Assembly (NCBI GenBank): GCA_020633415.1
Contig: JACKDQ010000002.1
Span: forward strand, 496,001 to 560,000
Source: Deltaproteobacteria bacterium
GTDB taxonomy: Bacteria > Myxococcota_A > Polyangia > GCA-2747355
Length of the DNA: 64,000 bases
Direction of reading: 5' to 3'
Shown here: positions 46,136-55,453 of the stretch, piece after piece
Layout: each line of letters starts with the position of its first letter
Numbering within the stretch: the first letter of the stretch is position 1
Program-made: the position numbers and the translations under genes
Notes under the pieces: model-generated
What the model was told of the DNA's origin: nothing
Database searches by the model: none
What the model saw: only the letters and a program-made list of their open reading frames with translations

Positions 46136-46909
46136 TCAGTCCAAAACAAAATCGATCTCGAAAGGAATCTTAACGCTGACCGGTACGCCACGAACCAGCG
46201 CGGGAGAAAACTGCCACGTCTTGACCGCCAGCAATGCCGCTCGGTCCAGCATCGGATGCAGACTCTTGACCACGGTCGCCCGGACCACGCGCCCCGTCTC
46301 GTCGACGGTGAGCTGCAGCGTCACACGCCCTTCGATCCCGAGCTCGCGCATTCGCTCCGGATACGGCACGGGGCTGCGCTGCTTGAGTTTTGGCCAACTG
46401 CTGAGCACCGCCAGCGGCGCGGCCTCGCCCGCCTCGTAGGTCTTTTTGAACCCTCCACGCCCCCTGCGTGCCTGGCCGCGCTTGGTCGCGAGCGTATCGG
46501 TGTCAACCGAATCACCCTTGGGCAGCGCCACGCCTTGTCCCGGAGCAGCCGTCGTCGTTCCTGCTTCGGGCAAACCGAAGGTCTGTGGTGCGGTGGTTTG
46601 CCGCGCGGGCTCCGTCGGCGTTGCCGGTTTGAACTGCTTTGGCAGCGACTTCTCTGCGCGGCGTCGCGGCTTGACCCGCTTGGGCGGCACCGGCGTTTCG
46701 GGTAGCAACGCCTTGGCCTGCGGCTTCGCCGTTTCGATCGGCTCCTTGGCTGGCGGTGGCTCGGGCGGCAATTGGCGGTCGGTAAGTTCGATCGTCGATG
46801 TGCTCGGCGCATGCAGCCGGGGAGGCACCGCATACAACACCACCCCCAAAACGCCGTGGGCGAGCAGCGAGTAATAGACCAGTATGCCCCAAGATGCCGA
46901 CGCGCTCAT
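46136..46909 (-). CDS. tonB: TonB energy transducer
   Basis: 257 aa. One N-terminal membrane segment (WGILVYYSLLAHGVLGVVLY), a Pro/Lys-rich periplasmic linker (PPEPPPAKEPIETAKPQAK), and a C-terminal TonB domain (PYPERMRELGIEGRVTLQLT, AVKTWQFSPALVRGVPV). It passes energy from ExbB/ExbD to the receptor encoded next. It starts 9 bases after exbD. Confidence 0.93.
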   Translation of the reverse strand: MSASASWGILVYYSLLAHGVLGVVLYAVPPRLHAPSTSTIELTDRQLPPEPPPAKEPIETAKPQAKALLPETPVPPKRVKPRRRAEKSLPKQFKPATPTEPARQTTAPQTFGLPEAGTTTAAPGQGVALPKGDSVDTDTLATKRGQARRGRGGFKKTYEAGEAAPLAVLSSWPKLKQRSPVPYPERMRELGIEGRVTLQLTVDETGRVVRATVVKSLHPMLDRAALLAVKTWQFSPALVRGVPVSVKIPFEIDFVLD

Positions 46910-46918
46910 CGACTGGCC

Positions 46919-47356
46919 CTAGCCGCCCGGCTTGGTCTCAGCGCTCTTTTTCAAGACGTTGATCGCAAACTTGGTCACACCTTCACTGCGAACCAAATCG
47001 ATCACGCGAACCACCGTGCCATGTTTCGCGTCCTTGTCAGCCGCGATCACCGCTTCAAGCGGTCCGGATTTCTTCTGCTGGCGAATATAGGCGCGCAATT
47101 CCCCTTCGCTGGTTGCCTGACCGTCGATCTTGAGCGTGCCATCAGCGAGCACAACCACCGCCAGGATCGAGAGCTTCTGCGGCTCGCCACTCGCCGCCTC
47201 GGGCAACTTAACCTCGAGCGAATCACGAACGATGTAGCTCGCCGTGACCATAAAGATGATCAGCAACACCAAGACGATGTCGACAAACGGCGTAACGTTG
47301 ATCTCAGTGATCAGCTTTCCGCGGTTTCCGCCACCGCCAAGTGCGCCGCCGGCCAT
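46919..47356 (-). CDS. exbD: ExbD/TolR biopolymer transport protein
   Basis: 145 aa. One membrane helix, ITEINVTPFVDIVLVLLIIF, with the essential Asp26, then a periplasmic domain. It forms the proton-driven motor with ExbB. It starts directly after the exbB stop. Confidence 0.94.
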   Translation of the reverse strand: MAGGALGGGGNRGKLITEINVTPFVDIVLVLLIIFMVTASYIVRDSLEVKLPEAASGEPQKLSILAVVVLADGTLKIDGQATSEGELRAYIRQQKKSGPLEAVIAADKDAKHGTVVRVIDLVRSEGVTKFAINVLKKSAETKPGG

Positions 47357-47989
47357 CTAGGACTCCTTGGACGATGGGTTCGTCGTTGCAACGATACCGA
47401 GCGCGAGCGCCTCGGTCGTCGAAAGCACGTTGTCCACCTGGCGCTGAAAGTAATTGAAAGCGACGACCGCGGGGATCGCGACAAACAAGCCAACAGCCGT
47501 CGCCGCTAGTGCTTCGGAGATGCCTGCCATCACCGAGGCGTGCCCTTCCATCGAGCCCTTGCTGAGATCGGTGAATGCCCGCATCACGCCGAGCACGGTG
47601 CCAAACAGGCCGATAAAGGGCGCGTTATTGCCGAGGGTGCCGAGAAAGGTCAGCCGACGCTCGAGACGTAAGCGCTGGCGGGCCAAAGTGCTGGCGATGA
47701 CCTCTTTGGCGGCTTCCCGGCCGCGCTTATCGGCATGCGGATCGCCGATCGCCGCGCTGAGCACGGCATCATCGCTACCTTCGACGGCCTGGTGAATCGC
47801 GGCGATATCGGTCTTAGCGATCGCCGGAGAGAGGCGCGCATCGAGCGCATCGAGCTGACGCCGGCGCTCGCGAAAAAACAGTGCCCGCTCGCCAATGATC
47901 GAAAACGAAACCACCGAAAGCGCCAGCAGCAAGACCATCACCCACTCGCTGCCACCAGCTATCGTTACGCGCAAGATTATCTCGGTCAT
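47357..47989 (-). CDS. exbB: ExbB/TolQ proton channel protein
   Basis: 210 aa. Three membrane helices: near the N-terminus (WVMVLLLALSVVSFSIIGER), then GNNAPFIGLFGTVLGVMRAF and ALAATAVGLFVAIPAVVAFN, the two conserved ExbB helices. First gene of exbB-exbD-tonB-receptor-lipoprotein. AAGGGAT lies just before the ATG. The 219-bp upstream region contains several repeats. Confidence 0.94.
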   Translation of the reverse strand: MTEIILRVTIAGGSEWVMVLLLALSVVSFSIIGERALFFRERRRQLDALDARLSPAIAKTDIAAIHQAVEGSDDAVLSAAIGDPHADKRGREAAKEVIASTLARQRLRLERRLTFLGTLGNNAPFIGLFGTVLGVMRAFTDLSKGSMEGHASVMAGISEALAATAVGLFVAIPAVVAFNYFQRQVDNVLSTTEALALGIVATTNPSSKES

Positions 47990-48027
47990 ATAGGCCGCAT
48001 CCCTTCACTGCACGTCTGCTGTTTGTC

Positions 48028-48052
48028 GGTACAACTGGCTGCCGCTTGTACC
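48028..48052. promoter_or_regulatory. inverted repeat upstream of exbB
   Basis: GGTACAA (48028-48034) and TTGTACC (48046-48052), perfect 7-bp arms, 11-base spacer, 39 bases before the exbB start. Candidate operator; it does not resemble a Fur box. Confidence 0.4.
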
Positions 48053-48081
48053 AACCCGGCAGGTCGGCCCGACCATACCCC

Positions 48082-48126
48082 AGTTACGCGCCCACATCTG
48101 CCCCCGTTTCGCGTGAAGTTACGCGA
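48082..48126. promoter_or_regulatory. AGTTACGCG direct repeats and inverted repeat upstream of exbB
   Basis: AGTTACGCG occurs at 48082-48090 and 48117-48125, 35 bases apart start to start. The second copy is half of a perfect inverted repeat, TCGCGT-GAAGTT-ACGCGA (48109-48126). Candidate binding sites for a regulator of the operon. Confidence 0.35.
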
Positions 48127-48208
48127 TGGAGCGGGACGTCAGACGTTTTCTGAGTTGGTGGAGTTAGCGTGACCGGAGGTAGCGTGACAATCGTCGCAGG
48201 CCGACGAC

Positions 48209-48910
48209 TTAGCGGCCACGGCTCCAGTATTCAAGCCAGCGGGCTTCGGCCGCCTTAAAGATCGTGCGCAGCACTTCGGGTGGCTCGAGACGATCGTCGA
48301 CGATCACATCGACAAACGAGACGCCGTACTGGCGACGGCTCTGGCGGCGAATTTCACCACGCAACCGCACCTGACGATTCTGCAGCCGCAACTCGACCTG
48401 GATCTCGGTCCCTGGGACCAACTCAGGGTCTTCTCCGACGGGAAAGTCGACGGCCAAACCGGTCAGACTCAAGTCAGCCACCCGCGGGCGCAACAGCTCG
48501 CCGCCCGGCGTCGTCAACACAGCGCGCAGTTGAAGCTCGGGCAACACCGGCACGCGGAAGGTGCGCCGCGTCTCGACGCGAACGATCTGTGCCGGTTGTT
48601 CGAGCACGAGAATCGATGGCGACTTTTTGTCTTTGCCGCGAAACTCGGTCGCAGGCGCAACGAAGACCCCTGCCCGATCGACCAGCTGAAACGACACCGA
48701 ACAGGGGGCACCGAGTTCGACGCTAGCTGGACCGGAAAAGACCTCGAAAGCCACCGAGGCGGTGCCAACGCTTGAAAATCGCGCCTGAAATACGCCATCC
48801 GTCTCGAGGGTTACGATCACTGCCGGGGTCGAGTTGACGCAAAACTGCCACAACGCCCGGGAGACCTCGGTCGGATCAAGGATCAGTCCTCTGCGGTCAG
48901 CTATTGTCAC
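48209..48910 (-). CDS. PilZ-domain protein (c-di-GMP binding)
   Basis: 233 aa. An N-terminal beta domain (about 1-110) resembles the YcgR-N fold. The PilZ domain follows with ETRRTFRVP (RxxxR) and VADLSLTGLAVDFP (D-x-S-x-x-G), the two c-di-GMP-binding motifs. Likely a c-di-GMP effector controlling motility or secretion; partner unknown. GTG start: TAAAAT (48922-48917 on the minus strand) ends exactly six bases before it, so the mRNA is probably leaderless. Confidence 0.88.
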   Translation of the reverse strand: MTIADRRGLILDPTEVSRALWQFCVNSTPAVIVTLETDGVFQARFSSVGTASVAFEVFSGPASVELGAPCSVSFQLVDRAGVFVAPATEFRGKDKKSPSILVLEQPAQIVRVETRRTFRVPVLPELQLRAVLTTPGGELLRPRVADLSLTGLAVDFPVGEDPELVPGTEIQVELRLQNRQVRLRGEIRRQSRRQYGVSFVDVIVDDRLEPPEVLRTIFKAAEARWLEYWSRGR

Positions 48911-48974
48911 AGGCTCATTTTACCCAAGGCCGACGGCAATCGACAAGAACTCTGCGTCGACAGATAGCGGAACT

Positions 48975-49571
48975 TCAATCGCCAACGGGTTGGCCGGCAG
49001 CCTCGATCAGCGCGTCGACCTGTTGGCGTAGCTGATCGAGCGCTCCTGTCGGCGTAAGCTCGATCCAAATTCGACCCTGGCCGTAGCCACCAACGATCCG
49101 TCGCGGCCCCAGCCGCTGCAGGCAATCGGGGTCCTGTCGCTCCAACCGCCCATAGCGCTCGTGGCAGATCAACCGCTCACGCAGGCGATCGGCCGCAGCG
49201 CGGCTTGCCTCCACCGACAGCCGCAACCGCCCTTTGAGCGCTTGCACGGTCCAACGGTGGGCCAGCAACGGGCAGGCGTAGTGCCGCCGCAGCACCATGC
49301 AGCGCTGACGCTGCAGCGCCGAGCTGTTCTCCTCGCTCATCCGCTCGGCCCGGTAGGCCTCGAGACCGGTGCGATCGGCGTCGTGAACGCCCTTTTCTTC
49401 AACCCAGGGCAGCGGTCGCGCAGCGGCCGTACGCCGCGGTGCCGACTCATGCTGGCGCGCACCAACACCTTCGTCGATCGCTCGCTGTCGCGTGTCGCGC
49501 GCGGTACGCGACCAGCAGGAAGGCAGAATGGCGAGCGTGAGGGCGACGACCAACCAAACCCGACGTGTCAT
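48975..49571 (-). CDS. predicted lipoprotein, unknown function
   Basis: 198 aa. N-terminal signal with lipobox-like AILPSC. Arg/Ala-rich body with four further Cys (CMVLRRHYACPL, LICHERYG, DCLQRLG) and helix-forming segments, no family recognised. TAGCCT (49583-49578, minus) ends exactly six bases before the ATG and no ribosome binding site is seen, another leaderless-type start. 48911-48974 holds only the PilZ promoter. Confidence 0.65.
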   Translation of the reverse strand: MTRRVWLVVALTLAILPSCWSRTARDTRQRAIDEGVGARQHESAPRRTAAARPLPWVEEKGVHDADRTGLEAYRAERMSEENSSALQRQRCMVLRRHYACPLLAHRWTVQALKGRLRLSVEASRAAADRLRERLICHERYGRLERQDPDCLQRLGPRRIVGGYGQGRIWIELTPTGALDQLRQQVDALIEAAGQPVGD

Positions 49572-49620
49572 GCCCGCAGGCTAGCGCAGCCGACAGGCCG
49601 AGCCAAGCGCTAGCGGCGGA

Positions 49621-51795
49621 TCAACCGACAGCGGACGACTTGCCCTGAGCGATCAGCTGTTTGGCCGATGTCGAGCTGCTCTCGAAGCTCAAGACCGCCA
49701 TCGGACAAACATCGATGCAGATGCCACAGTGAATACACGCCGAGTTGGAGTTGTCGAATGGCTGCTGGTTCTTGGCGAAGGCCATCACATCCACACCAAC
49801 CTGACAGTACTTCGAGCATTCGGTGCAGGTGATGCACTTGTCATTGGAGACGATCTTCAGCTTGCCAAACCATCGTGACAGCAGCTGATTGTAGGCCGCC
49901 AGCGGACACCAGTAACGACACCATACCTTGCCGCCGAAAAATGGATAGAGCGCGATCGGAATCACCGCGACCAACCAGAAGTCGACGAGGTAGTTGTAGC
50001 TGTTCCACCAACCGTTCGAACCGCTCGTTCGATACCACCCGACGACGATCATGCCGACGAAAAACGCCGCAACCAAAACAACAACGGCCTGAAACTCCCA
50101 AGCGCGCGAACGCGGCCCCTTCGCCGAGAGGTGCCGCCAGCGATCGCCCAACGTTTCGGCCAGCCCGCCGCAACCGCAAACCCAGGTGCAAAACCGCTTG
50201 CCGTGATAGCGAGCCAGCAGCGGAATCGCGACAAACGTACCGACCAGCCCAGCACAGACGAAAAACCAGACGAGCGCCCGAGGATCACCCGGAGACCACC
50301 AGAAGAACGTGTTGAAGAACAACGGAAACGGTTGATAGAGCCCCCAGGCGCGCCAGGCGTATTTGACGCTCAGCGCCTGAACGCCGATCACGTTAACGAC
50401 GAAAAAGAACACCAGCTGAAAGGTCAGCAGGCTGAGGTAGCGATAGGTCTGGTAGCGTTTGTCTTTGGCCTTGTTGCGCCAACGGATGAGCGCCAGATAG
50501 CCGAAGACCAGCATCACAACGCTGTAGAGCAGACTGTATAGAAAGCCCTGCTGAAAGCCGCGGTCGACGGCCAGATCGGCTCGGGCGGCCGGGGAAAACA
50601 GCGGAGCAAACGGCGCAAAGCAGGCCTTGAACACGCTGCGCAGCACCCCATCGTAACTCTCGGGGCTAATCAGCCCCTCGAACGGCCAAGCAACCGCGCC
50701 CTTGCCGTAGCTCTTGAGCGAGTAAAACGAATAGACAAGGACGAACACCGCCGCCAATGCCAGCCAACGGCCGACGCTCCACTGGTCGTTGAGCCGCACG
50801 CCAACTTTCTTGAGAAAACCCAGCGGCAGCTCGGCGCCGATCATCTCGAACACGCTGTTGTTGTCGATCCGCTCGACCGAGCGATCGGCGAGCTCCACTT
50901 CGACGTGGCCGGCAGCGATTCGCTTAACCCGCGAATCGAGCAGGATCCGCAGACGGCCTTGGCGCTCCAGCTCGCGAACCGCGTCGATGTTGCGCTTTTT
51001 CGGATAGCTCAGCTCCTGGTCGACCGCCGAAAGGGTCACTCGATTGGTGCGTTCGGCCGCCAGAGCGATCGCAGCTTCGCAAGCCACATCGCCCGCCCCG
51101 ACGATCAGCAGATGCTGACCACGGAAATCATCCGGATCGATCAAGCGGTGGAAGACTTTGTCCGCGTGCTCGCGCTCACCAGGCACACCCAGCTTGCGCG
51201 GGTTGCCGGCCTTGCCCATGCACAGCACAACGCGCTTGCAGCGATACTCGCCGACGGCGGTCACGACGACGAACGCCCCCTTTTTGCCGCGAATATCGAT
51301 AACCGGCTCGTGCTGCCGAATATCCAGTCCTTCGGCGTCGGCCAAGCCAGACCATTTTTCCAGCAACTGTTCGCGCGTACACTCCTCGAACCATACCCGC
51401 GAACGCAGCGGCACATCGGCAGGCTCGGCAAACAACCACTTGCCCTTGGTCATCGTCTCGAAGGTGTTGAAGCGCTTTGACGCCTCGAGCGTTAGCGCAC
51501 GCAGGCCGCGGTCCTTGGCAGCAAGCGCCGCAGCAAAACCCGAGCTACCGCTGCCGACGATCACCAAGTCGAGCAGACCGGCATCGCGATCCGAGCGACC
51601 GAGTTCATCGGCGAGTTGCTCGACGATCTGATGGCCAGCATTGAGCCCGAGCTTGACCAGCGGCGTCCCCGCCAATTCCCCGACCGCATAGATCCCAGCA
51701 ACACTGGTCTGCTGCCGGTCATCGACGGCAGGCAGTACGGGATAGGACGGTTCGGGGCGCTTAGCGGAAAACAGCTGGGCAAGCAGCGAGGCCAT
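49621..51795 (-). CDS. FAD/NAD(P) oxidoreductase fused to membrane polyferredoxin (NapH/NosR-like)
   Basis: 724 aa. Residues about 28-66 resemble the C-terminal FAD motif of thioredoxin-reductase-like enzymes (SVAGIYAVGELAGTPLVKLG), but here come before the FAD Rossmann motif (DLVIVGSGSSGFAAAL, about 75-90). The NAD(P) motif is at about 225 (LLIVGAGDVACEAAIAL). About 340-600 has six or so membrane helices with CTWVCGCGG and CRYWCPLAAYNQ, as in NapH/NosR. Two [4Fe-4S] clusters end the protein (CITCTECSKYC, CIHCGICIDVCP). It probably moves electrons between NAD(P)H and a membrane or periplasmic partner. Confidence 0.85.
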   Translation of the reverse strand: MASLLAQLFSAKRPEPSYPVLPAVDDRQQTSVAGIYAVGELAGTPLVKLGLNAGHQIVEQLADELGRSDRDAGLLDLVIVGSGSSGFAAALAAKDRGLRALTLEASKRFNTFETMTKGKWLFAEPADVPLRSRVWFEECTREQLLEKWSGLADAEGLDIRQHEPVIDIRGKKGAFVVVTAVGEYRCKRVVLCMGKAGNPRKLGVPGEREHADKVFHRLIDPDDFRGQHLLIVGAGDVACEAAIALAAERTNRVTLSAVDQELSYPKKRNIDAVRELERQGRLRILLDSRVKRIAAGHVEVELADRSVERIDNNSVFEMIGAELPLGFLKKVGVRLNDQWSVGRWLALAAVFVLVYSFYSLKSYGKGAVAWPFEGLISPESYDGVLRSVFKACFAPFAPLFSPAARADLAVDRGFQQGFLYSLLYSVVMLVFGYLALIRWRNKAKDKRYQTYRYLSLLTFQLVFFFVVNVIGVQALSVKYAWRAWGLYQPFPLFFNTFFWWSPGDPRALVWFFVCAGLVGTFVAIPLLARYHGKRFCTWVCGCGGLAETLGDRWRHLSAKGPRSRAWEFQAVVVLVAAFFVGMIVVGWYRTSGSNGWWNSYNYLVDFWLVAVIPIALYPFFGGKVWCRYWCPLAAYNQLLSRWFGKLKIVSNDKCITCTECSKYCQVGVDVMAFAKNQQPFDNSNSACIHCGICIDVCPMAVLSFESSSTSAKQLIAQGKSSAVG

Positions 51796-51899
51796 CAAGC
51801 ATCTTACCTTCGGGTTGTAGGTGATACGTCGACGATCGGAGCGCGGTTACGACAGCGACTCGTTTCGTTCGACGGGGGCGACTTCGGGCCGAATTCGCG

Positions 51900-53033
51900 C
51901 TACACCGCGGCGCGCAGCGCATCGGCAGAGAGCGACTGTTCCAGTTCCTGGTCGACGAATACGCCATCTTTGCGGATCAGCTGGTCGTCGAACCAAAGCT
52001 CACCACCACCGTACTCGGGTCGCTGGATCAGCACCAAATCCCAGTGAATCGCCGACTGGTTGCCGTTGGGCGCGATGTCGTAGCACTGCCCCGGAGTGAG
52101 ATGGATCGAACCGCAAATCTTCTCATCGAACAGCGTGTCCTTCATCGGATGGCGAATGAACGGATTCACACCGATCGCAAATTCGCCGACGTAGCGCGCG
52201 CCCTCGTCGGTATCGAGAATCTTTTCCAGCATCGCCGTGTCACCAGCACAGTGCGCCTTGACGACACGGCCACTTTCGAAGGTCAAGCAGACGTCGCTAA
52301 ACAGCGTGCCCTGGTACAAAGACGGCGCGTTAAAGCTGATCGTTCCGTTGATCGAGTCGCGAACGGGTGCCGTGAAAACCTCGCCATCGGGGATATTGCG
52401 CTTGCCCGAGCACTTCACTGCGGGGATGTCCTTGATCGAAAAACTTAGCTCGGTGTTCGGCGCAACAAGACGAACCTTATCGGCGGCAGTCATTCGCTGA
52501 TGCAAGCGGTCGAGCGCTCGCGACATCTTCGAATAATCAGCGCAGCAAACGTCGTAGTAAAAGTCGGCGAAGGACTCTTGCGACGTCTCGGCGAGCTGGG
52601 CCATCGCGTTGTTGGGGTAACGCAGCACCGTCCAGCGCGTGCGTTTGACGCGCTCTTCGAGGTGAACGGGCTTAATGAACAGCGCGTTGAGCATGTCGCG
52701 CTGCTCGGCCGGCAGGTCAGCGAGATCGAAAGGATTATCCGAGCCACGTAGCCCGATGTAAGCGTCGGCTTGTTTCATCAGTTCCAAGTGCAGATCGGCC
52801 TGCCGCTTGAACTGGGCCTCGCTAGCGTGGGCGACGAAATGCCGCATCAGCGACTCATCGCTGTAGTACCAAAACGGCGTAGCGCCGCGCTCGCTAGCCA
52901 AGCGAATGATCGGCTTGGCTAGCTCAAGGGTGTCGCGCCCTTTGATCTCCAGATAGAGCACTTCACCCTGCTTGAGCTCGGTCGAGTAGTCGAGCAGCTG
53001 TCGAGCGAGCACTTCGTTGCGGCGATCGAACAT
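51900..53033 (-). CDS. M29-family aminopeptidase
   Basis: 377 aa metallopeptidase of the thermophilic aminopeptidase family. GKRNIPDGEVFTAPV and ARYVGEFAIGVNP carry the two metal-binding Glu; later LFDEKICGSIHLTPGQCYD and NQSAIHWDLVLI supply His/Asp ligands. It removes N-terminal residues from peptides in the cytosol. AAGGAG ribosome binding site. Gap of 104 bp to the flavoprotein fusion. Confidence 0.9.
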   Translation of the reverse strand: MFDRRNEVLARQLLDYSTELKQGEVLYLEIKGRDTLELAKPIIRLASERGATPFWYYSDESLMRHFVAHASEAQFKRQADLHLELMKQADAYIGLRGSDNPFDLADLPAEQRDMLNALFIKPVHLEERVKRTRWTVLRYPNNAMAQLAETSQESFADFYYDVCCADYSKMSRALDRLHQRMTAADKVRLVAPNTELSFSIKDIPAVKCSGKRNIPDGEVFTAPVRDSINGTISFNAPSLYQGTLFSDVCLTFESGRVVKAHCAGDTAMLEKILDTDEGARYVGEFAIGVNPFIRHPMKDTLFDEKICGSIHLTPGQCYDIAPNGNQSAIHWDLVLIQRPEYGGGELWFDDQLIRKDGVFVDQELEQSLSADALRAAV

Positions 53034-53072
53034 GTTGACTCCTTGTCGCAGCGACCCAGTCGGGCGCGCTGA

Positions 53073-53720
53073 TCAAGATTCGCTGGCGGAGCTCTTTTCT
53101 CCGTCGTGGTTTGGATCCCAGAGTGTCTCGACCGCCCCCTGAACAACATCGGCCCAGCGACCGAACACAAAAAACGCGTCGGAAAGTCGATTGAGGTAGC
53201 CCAACCCCGCCGCGGTCGTCTTCGGCTCTTCACGCAACAGACGCGACGCCACTCGCTCGGCGCGTCGACAAACCGTACGGCAGACGTGCAAGTCCACCGA
53301 CAGGCGGCTACCTCCCGGCAGGACAAACGAGCGCAACGCCGGCAGGTCGGCGTTCAATTCGTCGATCTCGCGTTCCAGTCGCGCGATGTGCTCGCGTCCG
53401 ACCTGCGGCTGGCGCGGATCGACCTTCTCCGGTTCGGTCGCCAGCAGCGAGCCCAGATTGAACAACTCATGCTGCACACGCCTGAGGATATTCACCAGGC
53501 GAGCGATCTCCGGATACTGTACCCGCACGCTGCGACAGCTGACCAACGCGCCACCAACGTAGGCGTTCAGCTCGTCGACAGTGCCGTAGGCCTCGATGCG
53601 AACCGCGTCCTTGGGTAGACGCGTACCACCGACCAACCCTGTCTCCCCGCCATCACCACGACGGGTGTACACACGATTGATCGCGATCCGCGGATCGCTA
53701 TACTTACTGTCATCACTCAT
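53073..53720 (-). CDS. ATP:cob(I)alamin adenosyltransferase, PduO/MMAB type
   Basis: 215 aa. NRVYTRRGDGGETGLVGG binds ATP; RIEAYGTVDELNAYVGG and CRRAERVASRLL are the other conserved blocks. It makes adenosylcobalamin from cob(I)alamin. MetH in this window uses methylcobalamin, so an adenosylcobalamin enzyme should exist elsewhere. GGAGAGG ribosome binding site. Confidence 0.94.
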   Translation of the reverse strand: MSDDSKYSDPRIAINRVYTRRGDGGETGLVGGTRLPKDAVRIEAYGTVDELNAYVGGALVSCRSVRVQYPEIARLVNILRRVQHELFNLGSLLATEPEKVDPRQPQVGREHIARLEREIDELNADLPALRSFVLPGGSRLSVDLHVCRTVCRRAERVASRLLREEPKTTAAGLGYLNRLSDAFFVFGRWADVVQGAVETLWDPNHDGEKSSASES

Positions 53721-53741
53721 CGATTGGCCTCTCCTGCCCCA

Positions 53742-55388
53742 TCAGGGACTCGCCTCGACCAACTGTGTACCAAGGTCGCGATCGACGCGGCGGAGGCAGC
53801 AATAGTAGCGCGGACGGAGCCCGGGAGGATTCATGCAAGCCCAACGGTAGCCGCGGGCCTGCCAATATGCCGCCTCATGCGGCGGTGGAAAATACACGGT
53901 GTCCTGATGCTTGGCCATATGACAGAGCAGATCGGGCTTCTTTTTCAAAATGTAGTGTTCGGGCGCCATCTTGCCATGGCCCGGCCGATCGCCAACGCGC
54001 GGACCGTTGTGGGCGATCCAGTGGTCGTTCAGGCCAAAGGCGTCGAGCGCCCGCAGTCGCGAAGCATAGACGCTAGCGCCGGCACCACCGACGGAATAGT
54101 AGGTGTCCGAGGGCAGCTGCTCGCGCATCCAGCGACCGATAATGATCCGATCATCGGCAAACTTGCGTAGGTAAGCGACCGTATCGAGCCCCCAACGATA
54201 GTAGGACATCTTCTGAGATTGGCGATGCAACCCATAGCTGTTCAGGCAACCGCCAGCGAGAAGCGGAACGACCACCAGCGCCAAACGCAATCGCGGCCGT
54301 GCAGAAACCGTCGTCGCTTGACCCTGAGCGTCACGCGCCGCAACCAGTCGGCGCAATCCCTCCTGAGCGAGGATCGCGATCAACGGCATGACCGGGACGA
54401 AAAAGCGACTCATCGCCATAAAGTCGCCGCCGACCCAAGTCACGTAAGCCGTGTAGATCAGCACGATCGGCAGCAGCAGCGAAAAGACGACGGTATGGCT
54501 CGATCTCCGCGGCTCTTGGGCGGCTGAGACCTTACTGCGCCACGGCAAAAGGAACAGCAACGGCAGCAAGACGTAGATGCGATTGAAGTGGACAAAGTCC
54601 CACAGGTACGGCAGCCCCCACTTCTTGGCCATCGCCGCGCCGCTACCCGCCTTGACGTAGAAGGTGTTTGGCAGCAGATCGCCGTAGTAGCTGTAGCGCC
54701 AAGCCATAAACACGCCAAACGGCAATAAGAAACCCAGACCCCAAATCATCTGGCGCACCGTCGGCAGATATCGTCGCTCGGCAACAATGTTGACCGCCAA
54801 GCGATGAAGTCCGACGAGACCGAAGATCAGCATACCTTCGGGCCGAGTCATCGCCGACAACGCAAACAGCACACCGGACCAAGGGCGGCGTCCAGGGTCG
54901 GCGGTTTCGGCGAGATAGCGCGCCAAGCCAGCAAGCATCAGCGCACAGAACATCTGGGTCTCGAGCCCACCGCTACACCACACGGCAAAGCAGCCCCAGG
55001 TCGGTAACATGCACACAGCAACGTAGTCCCACCCACTGGGTGGTGCGCCGTCTCGCAGCAAACGCGTAATGCGGTAGACAAAAACCAGTGCCAGCGCGCC
55101 AAAAAACCAGCCAAACAGCTGAGATGCCAGCTCGGGATTCAGGCCAACCTTGATCGCCCCGGCCAACAACACTGTCCAGAGAAAATTGGTGTAGCCTTCG
55201 ACGCGTTCGCCAAGGTTAAAGGTCAGCTCGCCGTGGTGAGCCAAGTTGTAACTGTAGCGCATCGAGATATACGCATCGTCGCTGACAAAGCTGTAGCTAT
55301 AAGCATGGGCGGCCAGCGCCAGGCCGCAAAGGGCTAGGACCAAGGCGACAATCCATGCACTGCGAGTCTGCGCGCGTTGCCCACTCAC
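53742..55388 (-). CDS. polytopic membrane glycosyltransferase (GT-C fold)
   Basis: 548 aa, about ten to twelve membrane helices. The first loop, SDDAYISMRYSYNLAHHGEL then GERVEGYTNFLWTV, is the GT-C catalytic loop pattern (D-D-A-Y and a conserved EGYTN) also found in AftB-like arabinosyltransferases and flagellin or LPS glycosyltransferases. A C-terminal periplasmic domain of about 170 residues follows. Substrate unknown. GTG start, divergent from the MshEN protein with 65 bp between. Confidence 0.8.
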   Translation of the reverse strand: MSGQRAQTRSAWIVALVLALCGLALAAHAYSYSFVSDDAYISMRYSYNLAHHGELTFNLGERVEGYTNFLWTVLLAGAIKVGLNPELASQLFGWFFGALALVFVYRITRLLRDGAPPSGWDYVAVCMLPTWGCFAVWCSGGLETQMFCALMLAGLARYLAETADPGRRPWSGVLFALSAMTRPEGMLIFGLVGLHRLAVNIVAERRYLPTVRQMIWGLGFLLPFGVFMAWRYSYYGDLLPNTFYVKAGSGAAMAKKWGLPYLWDFVHFNRIYVLLPLLFLLPWRSKVSAAQEPRRSSHTVVFSLLLPIVLIYTAYVTWVGGDFMAMSRFFVPVMPLIAILAQEGLRRLVAARDAQGQATTVSARPRLRLALVVVPLLAGGCLNSYGLHRQSQKMSYYRWGLDTVAYLRKFADDRIIIGRWMREQLPSDTYYSVGGAGASVYASRLRALDAFGLNDHWIAHNGPRVGDRPGHGKMAPEHYILKKKPDLLCHMAKHQDTVYFPPPHEAAYWQARGYRWACMNPPGLRPRYYCCLRRVDRDLGTQLVEASP

Positions 55389-55453
55389 GGGCCCCCTTTT
55401 ACCACATCGCCGGAAGATCCGCGGGCCAAGTCTGTGATACTCTCAACGAATAC

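Noticed and set aside
48028..48052. Fur box before exbB
   Set aside because: The inverted repeat GGTACAA/TTGTACC does not resemble the GATAATGATAATCATTATC consensus.
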